Shown in pieces: positions 53,503 through 64,000 of a DNA stretch of 64,000 nucleotides. The translations under genes were made by a program, and so were the position numbers. The notes beneath the pieces are model-generated. The model did no database searches, was not told the DNA's origin, and saw only the letters and a list, made by a program, of their open reading frames with translations. Source of the stretch: Streptomyces kurssanovii (GTDB lineage: Bacteria > Actinomycetota > Actinomycetes > Streptomycetales > Streptomycetaceae); the NCBI RefSeq assembly GCF_014649695.1, contig NZ_BMTN01000001.1:868001-932000 (forward strand). The letters are read 5' to 3'. The stretch's first letter is position 1; each line of letters opens with the position of its first letter.

Positions 53503-55004
53503 GACGACACTGCCTCAATGGTTTGCGCGTACAGCTTCAGCAGGCTCTGGCCGAGCATCGCGGAGCGGTAGTCGGCACTGGCACGGTGATCGTCCATCGG
53601 CGTGCCCTCGGCCCGCAGCAGCGGGGCCGCGGCCTCGACGGTCTCCGCCGCCCATGGCTTGCCCTCCAGGGCGGCCTCGGTGGCGAGCGCGCGGATCGGG
53701 GTGGCGGCCACGCCGCCCAGGCCGATGCGAGCCCTGCGGACGATCCCGTCCTCGACGTCGAGCGCGAAGGCGACCGCCACGCTGGAGATGTCGTCGAAGC
53801 GCCGCTTGGCGATCTTGTGGAAGGCCACGACCGGCGACAGCGGCAGCGGGACGCGCACCGAGCGGATCAGCTCACCGGGACGGCGCACGCTCTGCCGGTA
53901 GCCGGTGAAGTAGTCCGCCAGCGGGACCTCGCGCTCACCGTCGGCGTCGGCGAGCACCACCGACGCCTCCAGCGCGAGAAGCACCGGCGGGCTGTCACCG
54001 ATGGGGGAGCCGGTACCGAGGTTGCCGCCGAGGGTCGCACCGTTGCGGATGAGCCGGGACGCGAACTGCGGGAACAGCTCGGCCAGCAGCGGGACGGCGC
54101 CGTCGAGGCGGCGTTCGATCTCGGTGAGCGTCAGCGCCGCCCCGATCTCGATGTGGTCGGACTCGACCCGCAACTCCCGCAGTTCGGGCAGCCGGTCGAC
54201 GGCGACCACGCAACCCGCCCTGCGGGAGCGGATGTTCACTTCCACACCCCAGTCGGTGGATCCGGCGACCACCACCGCGTCGGGCCGCTCGCGCAGCAAC
54301 TCCAGCGTTTCGGCCAGGGTGTGCTTCCGCAGGAACACGCTGTCGTCCTGCGTGTATTCGGTGGCGACCGGTGCGGGCGGGGACTGCTCGCGTCGCTGCG
54401 CCAGCGGGTCCTCATCGGTGGGCGTACCGACAGCGAACGCGGCATCGCGAATCGGGCGATAGCCGGTGCAGCGGCACAGGTTTCCGCTCAGCGCGTGCAG
54501 ATCGAAACCGTTCGGACCGTGCTCGTGGTCGGTGCCGTCGGCCGAGCCCGCGCCCGAGTTCGGGTCCGAGCCCGCGCCCGAGTTCGGGGCCGCGTGCGCG
54601 CAGCGGTCGGGTCGGTAGTACTCGGCGGCCATGCTGCAGACGAATCCCGGTGTGCAGTAACCGCATTGGGAGCCGCCGCGGACCGCCATCTCCTCCTGTA
54701 CCGGGTGCAGGGTGGACGGCATGCCGGCTTCACCGGCGGTGGCGAGACCTTCAGAGGTGATGATCTCCTGACCGTCGAGCGCCGCGACCGGGACCAGGCA
54801 GGCGTTGACCGCCACCCAGTCGGTGGGCTTGTTCACCCCGGGACGGGCCACCAGGACCGAACAGGCGCCGCACTCACCCTCGGCGCAGCCCTCCTTGGTG
54901 CCGGTGAGACCTCGCTCACGCAGGAAATCCAGCGTTGTGGTGTGGGGCGCAGCCGGTGAGATCGGTGCTTCTTTCCCGTTGACCGTGATCCGCGCCGCTA
55001 CCAT
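53499..55004 (-). CDS. xdhA: Xanthine dehydrogenase, [2Fe-2S]/FAD subunit XdhA
   Basis: A 501-residue fused subunit. The plant-type ferredoxin cluster is in KEGCAEGECGACSVL and NACLVP. The second helical cluster is in GGSQCGYCTPGFVCSM and GNLCRCTGYRPIRDA. The FAD-binding domain is marked by VVVAGSTDW and RNGATLGGNLGTGSPIGDSPPV. Between the two halves of the second cluster lies an unusual Asn/Gly/Ser-rich insert with a tandemly repeated NSGAGSD-type unit. ATG 55004 is the only in-frame start and has a weak ribosome-binding site, so coupling to the upstream leader ORF is conceivable. Confidence 0.92.
54544..54591. repeat. 24-bp tandem duplication inside xdhA
   Basis: Two consecutive copies of a 24-bp unit (GAGCCCGCGCCCGAGTTCGG plus four bases) differ at one base. 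They encode a repeated PNSGAGS(D/A) in the linker of the iron-sulfur domain. Confidence 0.8.
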
Positions 55005-55188
55005 GACGGGCCACCGTTTCGGTGCACGACGGGTCGATTCATGATGTTCGCCAATTTCAGGCAGCTTTCTGTGTTCAGACGCGCCACGTGCGAGAAGCGG
55101 GCGCAGAACGGCACGCAACAGCGACGTGCCGGAAGATGGTGAAGGGAAACCCGGAATGTGCCGCGGAGGGGCACATCAGAACGGCGTG

Positions 55189-55266
55189 TCAGCAGCCGTG
55201 CGCGATTCGACCCGGAATCCAGACCGTGCAGTGGGCGAGGCGACCAAGATCAGAGCTGGTGTACAT
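55189..55266 (-). CDS. Leader ORF of 25 codons upstream of xdhABC
   Basis: On the minus strand AAAGGAGG (55284-55277) stands ten bases before ATG 55266. The frame reads MYTSSDLGRLAHCTVW and IPGRIAHGC, then TGA. The promoter-like TTGACC/TAATTT pair lies 50-70 bases upstream and the xdhA start is 185 bases downstream. The ribosome-binding site is the strongest in this part of the window. The peptide resembles no known toxin or leader to me, though DLGRLAHC vaguely recalls the (H)VDLxR...C pattern of Streptomyces leader peptides. An attenuator-type function is inference. Confidence 0.5.
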   Translation of the reverse strand: MYTSSDLGRLAHCTVWIPGRIAHGC

Positions 55267-55279
55267 CCGCTGGTCGCCT
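55238..55279 (-). promoter_or_regulatory. Hairpin covering the leader ORF start
   Basis: Perfect 9-base arms AGGCGACCA (minus strand 55279-55271) and TGGTCGCCT (55246-55238) pair the edge of the ribosome-binding site with codons 7-10 of the leader ORF. The ATG would lie in a 24-base loop. Confidence 0.45.
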
Positions 55280-55311
55280 CCTTTCGGTCGTGACGGGTCA
55301 GCGTCCACCGC

Positions 55312-55340
55312 AAATTAGTGGCTGGGGTCACAGAGGTCAA
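55312..55340 (-). promoter_or_regulatory. HrdB-type promoter of the xdh leader
   Basis: On the minus strand TTGACC (55340-55335), a 17-base spacer and TAATTT (55317-55312) match the vegetative consensus well. The start point would be near 55305, giving a 300-base leader before xdhA. Confidence 0.6.
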
Positions 55341-55581
55341 GAGGCCGAGTGACATCGACCTCCAAGCACAGCTGGAGCCGGCCCATTTCGCCTGTCCAAG
55401 CGTCGAGGTGCCCGGAGTCCGGGGCGGCATCCCGCGCGGCACACCTGGCTCGTCACTCATGCCGGTGGCCAGTGCCGAGGGGGCGCCGGTCCAGGGAGCG
55501 CCGGCTGAGGAAGCGCCGGGCCGAGGGACGCCGGCCCGGGGGAGTGAGCTGCCGTCACCGCCCCGACCCGGCTTCCGAGGA

Positions 55582-55618
55582 TGTCCCGGCCGGCCGAGCA
55601 GAGGGCACGGCCGGGACA
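55582..55618 (-). terminator. Terminator of katG
   Basis: Perfect 11-base arms TGTCCCGGCCG (55582-55592) and 55608-55618 lie a few bases beyond the katG stop. Upstream, at 55485-55560, four degenerate 16-18-bp repeats of an AGCGCCGGsC type fill the gap. Confidence 0.7.
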
Positions 55619-55624
55619 GCGGGC

Positions 55625-58243
<2,619 letters not shown>

Positions 58244-59098
58244 ATGGAGAATCAGCCGACATTCGTACTTGTTCACGGTGCCTTCGCGAACTCGTTCTCA
58301 TTCGCGCCGCTGCAGGCCGAGCTCGGGTTGCTCGGGCATCGCTCCGTCGCGGTCGACCTTCCCGGGCACGGGTTCCAGGCGACGTTCCCCGCGGCCTACC
58401 AGGCTCCCCAGGATCTTCAGGCGCTCGCCTCGGAACCGGGAAGCATCAAGGGCGTCACCCTCGCCGAGAACACCGCCCGTCTGATCGACGTGCTCGAGCG
58501 GGCGAAGCGGAACGGGCCGGTGGTCCTCGTCGGCCACAGCAGAGGCGGCATCACGATCACCGCGGCCGGCAACGCCCGCCCCGACCTGATCGACCGGATC
58601 TGCTACGTCTCCGCCTGGTGCCCCGTCGACCTGGACGTCAACGACTACTACGCCGAGCCGGAGATGTCGGAGGTCGACCCCGGCGCCTTCGCGCCCGCGC
58701 TCGCCGGGAACCCGGCCGAGCTCGGTCTGATCCGGACCAATTTCCGGACCGCAGACCCGGCGGCGCTCGCCGCCTTCAGGCACGCCTTCGCCGCCGACCT
58801 CGGCGACGATGAGTTCCGGGCCTTCCTGAACACCTTCCAGCCCGACGAGAACCTCGATGTCGGGACGTCCGCGGACCGGGCACAGGCCGCGACGTGGGGC
58901 CGGATCCCGAAGACCTTCGTGCGCCTGGCCGGCGACGCGAGCATGCCGCCCGCCATGCAGGACCGCCTGATCCGCGAAGCGGACGCGCTCACACCCGACA
59001 ACCCCTTCGACGTCCGCACACTCGACGGGAGCCACCTGCGCTGGCTCGTCCACCCGAAGCCCGCCGCCGAACTGCTGGCCGACCTCGCAGCGCACTGA
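58244..59098 (+). CDS. Alpha/beta hydrolase
   Basis: A 284-residue hydrolase. It has the oxyanion-hole strand TFVLVHGAFANSFSFAPLQAELG, the nucleophile elbow VLVGHSRGGITIT (Ser about 96), a cap region (YYAEPEMSEVDPGAF) and a C-terminal His in LDGSHLRWLVHPK. It resembles the plant-esterase-like group of alpha/beta hydrolases. The substrate is unknown. ATG 58244 has a GGAG-like GCCTGAGGGC upstream; the longer frame to 58127 has no support. Confidence 0.82.
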   Translation: MENQPTFVLVHGAFANSFSFAPLQAELGLLGHRSVAVDLPGHGFQATFPAAYQAPQDLQALASEPGSIKGVTLAENTARLIDVLERAKRNGPVVLVGHSRGGITITAAGNARPDLIDRICYVSAWCPVDLDVNDYYAEPEMSEVDPGAFAPALAGNPAELGLIRTNFRTADPAALAAFRHAFAADLGDDEFRAFLNTFQPDENLDVGTSADRAQAATWGRIPKTFVRLAGDASMPPAMQDRLIREADALTPDNPFDVRTLDGSHLRWLVHPKPAAELLADLAAH

Positions 59099-59152
59099 CG
59101 GTCCGCGGCCCGATCGGCGGTGTCGCATGAGTGGCGCTGCCAGTCGGAGCCG

Positions 59153-59201
59153 CACGCGATGCGGCCCCGGCGCAGCAGTCGCGCCGGGGCCGCATCGCGT
59201 G
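59153..59201 (+). terminator. Long perfect hairpin after the hydrolase gene
   Basis: The 21-base arms 59153-59173 and 59181-59201 are perfectly complementary around a 7-base loop AGCAGTC. It is a strong terminator between two convergent genes. Confidence 0.85.
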
Positions 59202-59288
59202 TCCGGAGTCGGTTCAGCGCGTCTTCACAGCCGCTGATGAACGGGTCCACCGAGTCCGATCACCCGGCTGCTCCGGTGAGGGCCTCCG

Positions 59289-59633
59289 TCAGAGCACGGC
59301 TTCACCCGACATCGCCGCCGCCATCCGCAGATGCGGCGCGGCCTCGTCCGCCCGTCCCTGCCGCTCCAGGGTGCGGCCCAGCATCAGGTGCGCGTAGTGC
59401 TCGACCGGGTCGCGCTCCAGCACCGCCAGCAGCTCGCTCTCGGCCTTCGCCAGCCGAGCGGAGTGGTAGTACGCGCGTGCCAGCAGCAGCCTCGGTGCGA
59501 CCTGCTCGGGCACCTCGTCCACCAGACCCGTGAGGATGCGGGCCGCCGTCACGTACTCCTTGGCGTCGAAGAACATCTTTGCCCGGTCCCACCGCTCGGC
59601 GGGCGTCCCGAACTCGAAGTAGCTCTCGCTCAC
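59289..59633 (-). CDS. TPR-repeat protein
   Basis: A 114-residue helical protein with about two and a half tetratricopeptide repeats: ERWDRAKMFFDAKEYVTAARILTGLVDEVP, LLLARAYYHSARLAKAESELLAVLERDP and HLMLGRTLERQGRADEAAPHLRMAAAM. TPR units mediate protein binding; the partner is unknown. GTG 59633 stands behind AAAGG. Confidence 0.85.
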   Translation of the reverse strand: MSESYFEFGTPAERWDRAKMFFDAKEYVTAARILTGLVDEVPEQVAPRLLLARAYYHSARLAKAESELLAVLERDPVEHYAHLMLGRTLERQGRADEAAPHLRMAAAMSGEAVL

Positions 59634-59825
59634 CTGCGTACCTTTCTGATCATGGGTCGGACACCCCTGCGAACACTGTCGTGGTGCTCAGCATTCCGCG
59701 GTCGTGAACCACCGGGTCTCGCCGCCCCCAGCGCGAAATCCGCTTGTCCCGACGACGCGGCGACGCTGCACTGTGGCAGGCACCACGAGGCGTGGTGCCG
59801 CATTCCGTAGGAGGCAGCGGCAGTG

Positions 59826-60522
59826 ATGGAGATCCGTCCCACGACCGACGAGGACCTCGACGTCTTCGTCGACACACTTCATGCCGCGTTCGGACGCTTC
59901 CCGGAAACCCCGAGCGAGGACGGCGGTGGGGTCTGGTGGCCGGCACTCGAAATGGACCGCGGCCTGCTCGCCATCGCGGCGGACGGGCGGCCCGTCGGCA
60001 CCGCCGGCGCGTACTCATCGACGAGACCATCGCCATCGACGACGCCGCCTTCACGGCCCTGGCCCGGTTCGTGCTCGGACACGACCTGGTCACCCAGGTC
60101 GTGTTCGAGCACTTCCCGCCCGAGCACCCGCTGCGCCGGCAGCTCGCGGACTTCCGCGCCGGCGAGGTGAGCGGCGACACCGACTGGCTCTGGGTGCGGC
60201 TGCTGGACGTCCCGCGGGCGCTGACCGCGCGCGGCTGGTTCACGGACGGCGAGCTCGTCCTCGACGTCTACGACCCGTTCCTCGGCGAGCACGGCCGCTA
60301 CCTGCTGGCCGTCCAGGACGGCAAGGCCGACTGCGTCGCGACCGACCGTGAGCCCGACCTGTCCTGGACGTGAGCGACCTGGGCTCGGTCTACCTCGGCG
60401 GCACCGCCCCGAGCACGCTCGTGCGCGCCGGACACATACGGGCCCACCGACCGGGCGCGGCCGCACTCGCCGACACCCTCTTCCGCGCCGAGCGCTCCCC
60501 GCACTGCCTGCACTGGTTCTGA
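59826..60522 (+). pseudogene. Broken Eis-like GNAT acetyltransferase
   Basis: The N-terminus MEIRPTTDEDLDVFVDTLHAAFG...GLLAIAADGRPVGTAGAYS is normal for the Eis/GNAT family, but after codon 60 or so the frame is lost. A second frame resumes LIDETIAIDDAAFTALARFVLGHDLVTQVV...DTDWLWVRLLDVPRALTARGW, the middle of the Eis family after the GNAT core, and a third frame ends SDLGSVYLGGTAPSTLVRAGH...HCLHWF. About 150 residues, including the acetyl-CoA loop, are deleted, and there are two frameshifts. It is a decayed gene. Confidence 0.75.
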
Positions 60523-60559
60523 CCGGACAACGCCGGCGCGGCCCCGAGAGGCAGTCGGT

Positions 60560-61272
60560 CGGCGCGGCCATCTCGTCGTCAACAGGGGCACGGCGTTGTC
60601 CGAAGGCTCGCCCGCCCCGGGAGGGATCGGTCGGCGTCCATGCCGGCGCACATCACGTCCGGTGCCGCCGAGCCGGCTCTCGGCGGAGCCGGCCAGGTGC
60701 GCGCGGAGCAGCGTGGACTTGCCGCCGCCGGGTCCGCCTTGCAGTACGCAGACGTCATGGTCGGCCAGGAAGACCTCGGCGGCGGGCACCGTGGCGCCGG
60801 TCTGGTTCCCACGTGCAGCGGCGTCGCCTGGGCTCTGGCGGTCCTGGATCTTCGCCACCGGGGGACCTGCCTGTTGGCGCACGTAGACATCGGCCAGTGC
60901 CGGCAGGCTCGGGGCGTCCAGGACGCCCGGGTAGGGGTGCCGGCTTGCCGCCTTCACGGCGGCTTCCAGGTATGCCTCCAGTTGAGTCGTGCCTTGCGAT
61001 CCCGCCCGAGCGCGCAGACGACACAGTTCGTCCCTCTCCGCTCCGCCGAGGTTCGCCGCGTTGAGGATCGCCGTGAGAGTCATGGCCGCGGGTGGCCCCT
61101 TCTCGGGGTTCAGCGCGTTGCTGACCGCCGCCTTGCTGACCGACTCGCCGTTGAGCTGGGTCTGCCTGACGAGGTCGGCCTGGCTCAGCCCCTGGCGGGC
61201 CAGAACGGCCTGCAGACGCATCTTCAGCTCGCTGTTCGCGCCGTCGCGCCCTATCGGCTGCGGATCCCCCAC
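60560..61272 (-). pseudogene. Truncated HTH-NACHT/STAND ATPase
   Basis: From GTG 61272 the frame reads an XRE-like helix-turn-helix (ELKMRLQAVLARQGLSQADLVRQTQLNGESVSKAAVSNALNPEKG) and a helical linker. Then comes the start of the NTPase with Walker A LQGGPGGGKSTLLRAHLAG (about 190). Right after it the sequence becomes unlike any ATPase and the frame continues antisense to the broken acetyltransferase as far as 60298. Walker B and all downstream parts are missing. The helix-turn-helix plus NACHT architecture is typical of actinobacterial conflict systems. Confidence 0.65.
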
Positions 61273-61398
61273 GCTGCCCCCTGACCTCGCTGTTCGTCCT
61301 CGTCCATGTGAACCCGGTGAACGCCGCTTGCGCCAATTCTGTACTCGACCGGCCGGCCGGTCCCTTCCGAATCGGCGATCGTTATGGAGGAACCGGAG

Positions 61399-61623
61399 AT
61401 GACCATCGAACTCGTTGCGGCCGGTGGCCCCGTTCTGCCGGCGGCAATCCTTGTGCTGCGGAGGGGCAGAGCCCACCGGGAACGGCTGGGACTGGTGTGC
61501 CACGTCCGCGACCTGATCACCCTGCACATGGTGCTGCGCGATGCCGAGCCCGCTCAGCGTGCAAGTCTGCTGGCGGCACACCGCAAGTGGCGACGCGAGC
61601 CGGCCGGGAAGCAGCGGGGCTGA
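61399..61623 (+). CDS. Hypothetical 74-residue protein
   Basis: A small protein beginning MTIELVAAGGPVLPAAILVLRRGRAH, with one hydrophobic N-terminal segment, then a helical region (HVRDLITLHMVLRDAEPAQRASLLAAHRKW) and a basic tail. GGAGG stands eight bases before ATG 61399. It may be a single-pass membrane protein. The family is unknown. Confidence 0.55.
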   Translation: MTIELVAAGGPVLPAAILVLRRGRAHRERLGLVCHVRDLITLHMVLRDAEPAQRASLLAAHRKWRREPAGKQRG

Positions 61624-61808
61624 AGCCGGAGACCGGCAGGGCCCGGGGAGACCGTGACGGCCGCCCGGCCTCGTACGGGCGGCCTGGAACGGGACTTGCG
61701 GGCCGCGCGATGACTGCCATGGTGTCGCGAGGTCGGCCCCCGGCGGATGCCTTGCCCGGTACGGGCTTTGGCACGTTCGCGTCGTCGGCAGGGCAGTAGA
61801 GTGAAAAG

Positions 61809-62354
61809 GTGACCGCTCTGCCGGACGACCGGCCGCCACTGATCAGCGAAGACGAACGTGACACGGCCGTGCGGCGCCTGCAGGAGGCGTACGCCGAAGG
61901 GCACATCTCCCACGAGGACTTGGACGAGCGCCTCCACCAGGCGCTCACCGTCAAGACGCACGGCGAGCTCGTGTCGGCCCTGGCCTCGCTCCCGGAGGAG
62001 AACGCGGGCGCCACGTCCACGATCGCCGCCGCCGCGGGACGGATCCGGCGGCGCGGCGTCTGGCGGGTGCCTCGGAGCCTGAAGGTCGAGTCCGCGTTCG
62101 GACGGGTGCATCTGGATCTGTCCCGGGCGGTCATCGAGCATTCGGTGGTCGACATCGAGTTGCAACTCGGCACCGGCAGGGCCAAGATCACGGTGCCTCG
62201 CGACGCGATCGTCGACGTCGAGGATCTGCACACCGGGTGGAAGGACGTGCTCTACCAGCCCCGGCGGCGCTCCCGCCCCGGCGGGCCGAGGATCAGGATC
62301 AACGGGGCCATGGGATTCGGGCGGTTGAGGATCCGCCACGCGCGGCGGCGTTGA
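61809..62354 (+). CDS. DUF1707 SHOCT-like domain protein
   Basis: A 181-residue protein. The DUF1707 segment (ISEDERDTAVRRLQEAYAEGHISHEDLDERLHQALTVKTHGELVSALASLP, about 12-62) is followed by a beta-rich domain (SAFGRVHLDLSRAVIEHSVVDIELQLGTGRAKITVPRDAIVDVEDLHTGWKDV). It lacks a membrane helix. TAGAGT (61797-61802) lies seven bases before GTG 61809, consistent with a leaderless transcript. Confidence 0.85.
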   Translation: MTALPDDRPPLISEDERDTAVRRLQEAYAEGHISHEDLDERLHQALTVKTHGELVSALASLPEENAGATSTIAAAAGRIRRRGVWRVPRSLKVESAFGRVHLDLSRAVIEHSVVDIELQLGTGRAKITVPRDAIVDVEDLHTGWKDVLYQPRRRSRPGGPRIRINGAMGFGRLRIRHARRR

Positions 62355-62392
62355 GTGCGAGTGCGCAAACGCAAGCCCCGGCGTGGTGGCGG

Positions 62393-62782
62393 TCACCGGG
62401 GCAGTGGCAGGACCGCCGAGACCGTCTTGCCGCCCGGCCGGATGCGGACCTGCACCTCCGCGGACAGTGACCGCACCAGGTGCCAGCCGAACCCGCCGGG
62501 CCGCTCCACGTCCCGCGGCAGCGCACATGGGGCGGCACGGCTGGGATCGTCCACCGACACCGTCACCGTTCCCGGGCGGGCCTCCAGACGGAACCGGGTC
62601 ACTTCGCCGGCATGCCGCAGCGCGTTGGTGACCAGTTCCGACACCACCAGCAGCACCGCATCCGCTTCGGGCATGCTCGCGGGGGCCACCGAGGCGAGAA
62701 ACCTCCGCGTCGCATCCCTTGCCCGTTCCGCCGTCTGCGGGCGGGCTGTGAGGGACTCGCTGTCCGCTTCGGACGCCTGCAT
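62393..62782 (-). CDS. Anti-sigma-type ATP-binding protein (HATPase_c_2)
   Basis: A 129-residue GHKL kinase-like protein of the RsbW/SpoIIAB type. The N-box reads VSELVTNALRHAG (about 56), the G1 region is VDDPSR and the G2-like region is GGFGWHLVRSLS. Such proteins sequester sigma factors or act as small serine kinases. ATG 62782 stands nine bases after GGAGGG. No antagonist gene is adjacent. Confidence 0.82.
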   Translation of the reverse strand: MQASEADSESLTARPQTAERARDATRRFLASVAPASMPEADAVLLVVSELVTNALRHAGEVTRFRLEARPGTVTVSVDDPSRAAPCALPRDVERPGGFGWHLVRSLSAEVQVRIRPGGKTVSAVLPLPR

Positions 62783-62970
62783 GATCACAAACCCTCCGTC
62801 GGAGCTCTTCGGCATTGAAGCGCATGCCCCGAGACATGCCGGTCATCCCCGGACGCACCGGACGCGTCCGCCGCAGGACCACAAGCCTGCGCCTGCGCAA
62901 AGTCGGAACACGATCTGTCCGGACCGGTCCCCTCGCGGCGCCCCGCCTCGCTGCAGTTCCTTCGACGCGA

Positions 62971-63270
62971 GTGAACGGGGATGGCGTCGTGGGGACCAGA
63001 ACGAATCCGGTCGTGCTCCGACTCGACACGGAGGAGGGCGACCTGGAGTACGCCGAGGAGCAGCTCCAGCATCTGATCGAGCAGGGCGAATTGGATCTCG
63101 AGACCATCGAGCGGGTGGCGCAGGGCCCGCCTCCACCAGGCACCAGCTCCACGGAAGCCGTACAGGCGGGGGCGCTCCTGCTCGGTCCGGGCGGCAGTGG
63201 CGCCCTGCTCCCGGTGCCGGCCGCCCTCGTCCAGGACTGGCTGAACCGCCGCCGCTCCGAGAGTCGGTGA
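62971..63270 (+). CDS. Possible EACC1-like small protein
   Basis: A 99-residue protein (GTG 62971, or 62989 with GGGG upstream). An acidic helix (DTEEGDLEYAEEQLQHLIEQGELDLETIERVAQ) is followed by PPPPGTSSTEAVQAGALLLGPGGSGALL and WLNRRRSESR. The order acidic helix, Pro-rich turn, Gly-rich hydrophobic stretch, Trp-Leu-Arg end recalls the effector-associated constant component EACC1 of NTPase-dependent conflict systems. The usual beta-strand tail after it is missing, so it is either a divergent or a shortened member. Confidence 0.4.
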   Translation: MNGDGVVGTRTNPVVLRLDTEEGDLEYAEEQLQHLIEQGELDLETIERVAQGPPPPGTSSTEAVQAGALLLGPGGSGALLPVPAALVQDWLNRRRSESR

Positions 63271-63967
63271 GCCGGATCATGAACGGCAGTCAGCCGTACC
63301 GCGGCCTCATCCCGGAGGGAATCGTCACCGGCGCCGCTCTCCAGAGCGGCATCCTGGCCGGAGCCGTCAAGGACACATTCTCCTCGACGTCTGCTCGGCC
63401 TCGCTCGGGTTGGAGACCGCCGGCGAATCATGACGAAGCTGATGGAGCGGAACACCACCATCCCGACGCGGCGCGGTGACGTCGCCGACGCGCCGAATCG
63501 GACGACCATGGTCGTGCACATCGTCGAAGGGATGGAGCGTCCCTCCGGCACGACCGGCGCGGCGGAGGAGTTCACCGGCCTGACGTGGACGACCACCGTC
63601 GACCACTCCACCGCCGCCCGCGCCGCAGCCCTCATCCGCTCTCGGCGGTGGCAGTCGCTTAGCGACCTCGTTCCCTGCGCGGTGCCCTCCGAGGGCCAGG
63701 AGTCCTGAGTCCAGGCCCCCGGACGGCGGCCTGGACTGCGGCGCAGGGCCGGTCAGCGGTGGCACCGGACCGTTGGTCCGATGGAGCCAGGCACCCCGGC
63801 TCAGTGGTGCCACCGTGGCGCCGTCGCAGTGCCATCGTGAGCCGTTCCCCTCCCGGCGTGGTACCGCGACTCGCCCATTCAGAGGGAAAGGTCCAGCTCA
63901 GAAGCGTGTGTGCCAAAGAGGGGCCATCTGGCTCGCCGTGGCGCCATTCATGTGCCATCATGGCGTC
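63271..63967. other. Weakly coding stretch with two small open frames
   Basis: The frame from ATG 63279 reads MNGSQPYRGLIPEGIVTGAALQSGILAGAV and then degenerates by 63479. A second, from 63430 to 63708, reads MTKLMERNTTIPTRRGD...VDHSTAARAAALIRSRRW. Neither has a ribosome-binding site or a family I recognise. They may be relics of the same decayed locus. The last 150 bases hold the HicB-like promoter repeats. Confidence 0.25.
63815..63962 (+). repeat. 25-bp direct repeat in front of the HicB-like gene
   Basis: GTGGCGCC-N7-TGCCATC-rTG occurs at 63815-63839 and 63938-63962, 19 of 25 positions identical and 123 bp apart. The second ends with a GCCAT-c-ATGGC palindrome five bases before the start codon. 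They are candidate binding sites for an autoregulator. Confidence 0.5.
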
Positions 63968-64000
63968 ATGGACCTCACGCCCTACGTCGACAACCTCCGG
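63968..64000 (+). CDS. HicB-like antitoxin family gene, first 11 codons
   Basis: The frame MDLTPYVDNLR runs off the right edge. This is the usual N-terminus of a widespread Streptomyces protein annotated as toxin-antitoxin HicB family antitoxin. Everything else lies outside the window, so whether a toxin gene is paired cannot be seen. Confidence 0.45.
   Translation, partial: MDLTPYVDNLR

Overview
The window is high-GC actinobacterial chromosome and almost certainly Streptomyces. GTG starts are common, many genes overlap by 1-4 bases, several promoters look leaderless, and the families are typical of the genus: ergothioneine biosynthesis, a GH64 beta-1,3-glucanase, DUF2252, SHOCT proteins, a HATPase_c anti-sigma-type protein and a HicB-like gene. 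I saw no rRNA, tRNA, CRISPR array or intact insertion sequence. The only transposase trace is a short helix-turn-helix remnant near 15.3 kb.

Layout. 0-2.4 kb: the end of a solute-binding protein, then an acyltransferase pair like the ornithine-lipid enzymes OlsB and OlsA. 2.3-6.6 kb: a compact egtABCD operon (minus strand) for ergothioneine, convergent with and overlapping the OlsA-like gene. 6.7-11.5 kb: a macro/PARG-like protein, a PemK-like protein, thioredoxin, a pyridine-nucleotide-disulfide oxidoreductase and a DUF899 protein. 11.6-15.3 kb: a secreted GH64 glucanase behind a strong palindromic operator, an AEC transporter and a pirin. 15.4-19 kb and 27.7-39.5 kb: membrane and stress genes (HdeD-like, DUF2252, BrkB, diacylglycerol-kinase-like, SHOCT, MFS pump, MalT-type LuxR regulator, class II amidotransferase). 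19.4-27.6 kb: a catabolic island (hydrolase, MFS, TauD dioxygenase, quinone oxidoreductase, beta-keto acid cleavage enzyme, AraC regulator, acyl-CoA ligase) lies between these two blocks. 39.9-50.1 kb: a pentapeptide-like membrane protein, a secreted I36/FG-GAP protein, a GH9 remnant, a GH13 glucosidase, a DHFR-like protein, an aquaporin, a PadR/acyl-CoA-dehydrogenase pair and a VOC protein. 50.2-57.8 kb: the xdhABC operon and katG. 58.2-64 kb: a hydrolase, a TPR protein and then a decayed tract (broken Eis-like acetyltransferase, truncated HTH-NACHT ATPase, possible EACC1-like protein) that ends at the first codons of a HicB-like gene.

Regulation gives the most interesting signals. (1) Two copies of one 32-bp AraC-type element, each followed after the same 19-bp gap by a -10-like hexamer, face the two arms of the catabolic island. 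(2) A TCACCC-N5-GGGTGA palindrome recurs five times, about 80-120 bp before start codons of the stress/membrane genes, which suggests a local regulon. (3) The xdh operon has a long leader with a canonical promoter, a strong ribosome-binding site, a 25-codon leader ORF and a hairpin that pairs the site's edge with codons of that ORF. (4) The HdeD/DUF2252 divergent module is present twice; the second copy has large internal deletions but keeps the palindrome.

Boundaries come from reading frames and ribosome-binding sites, and functions from remembered family motifs. No database search was possible.
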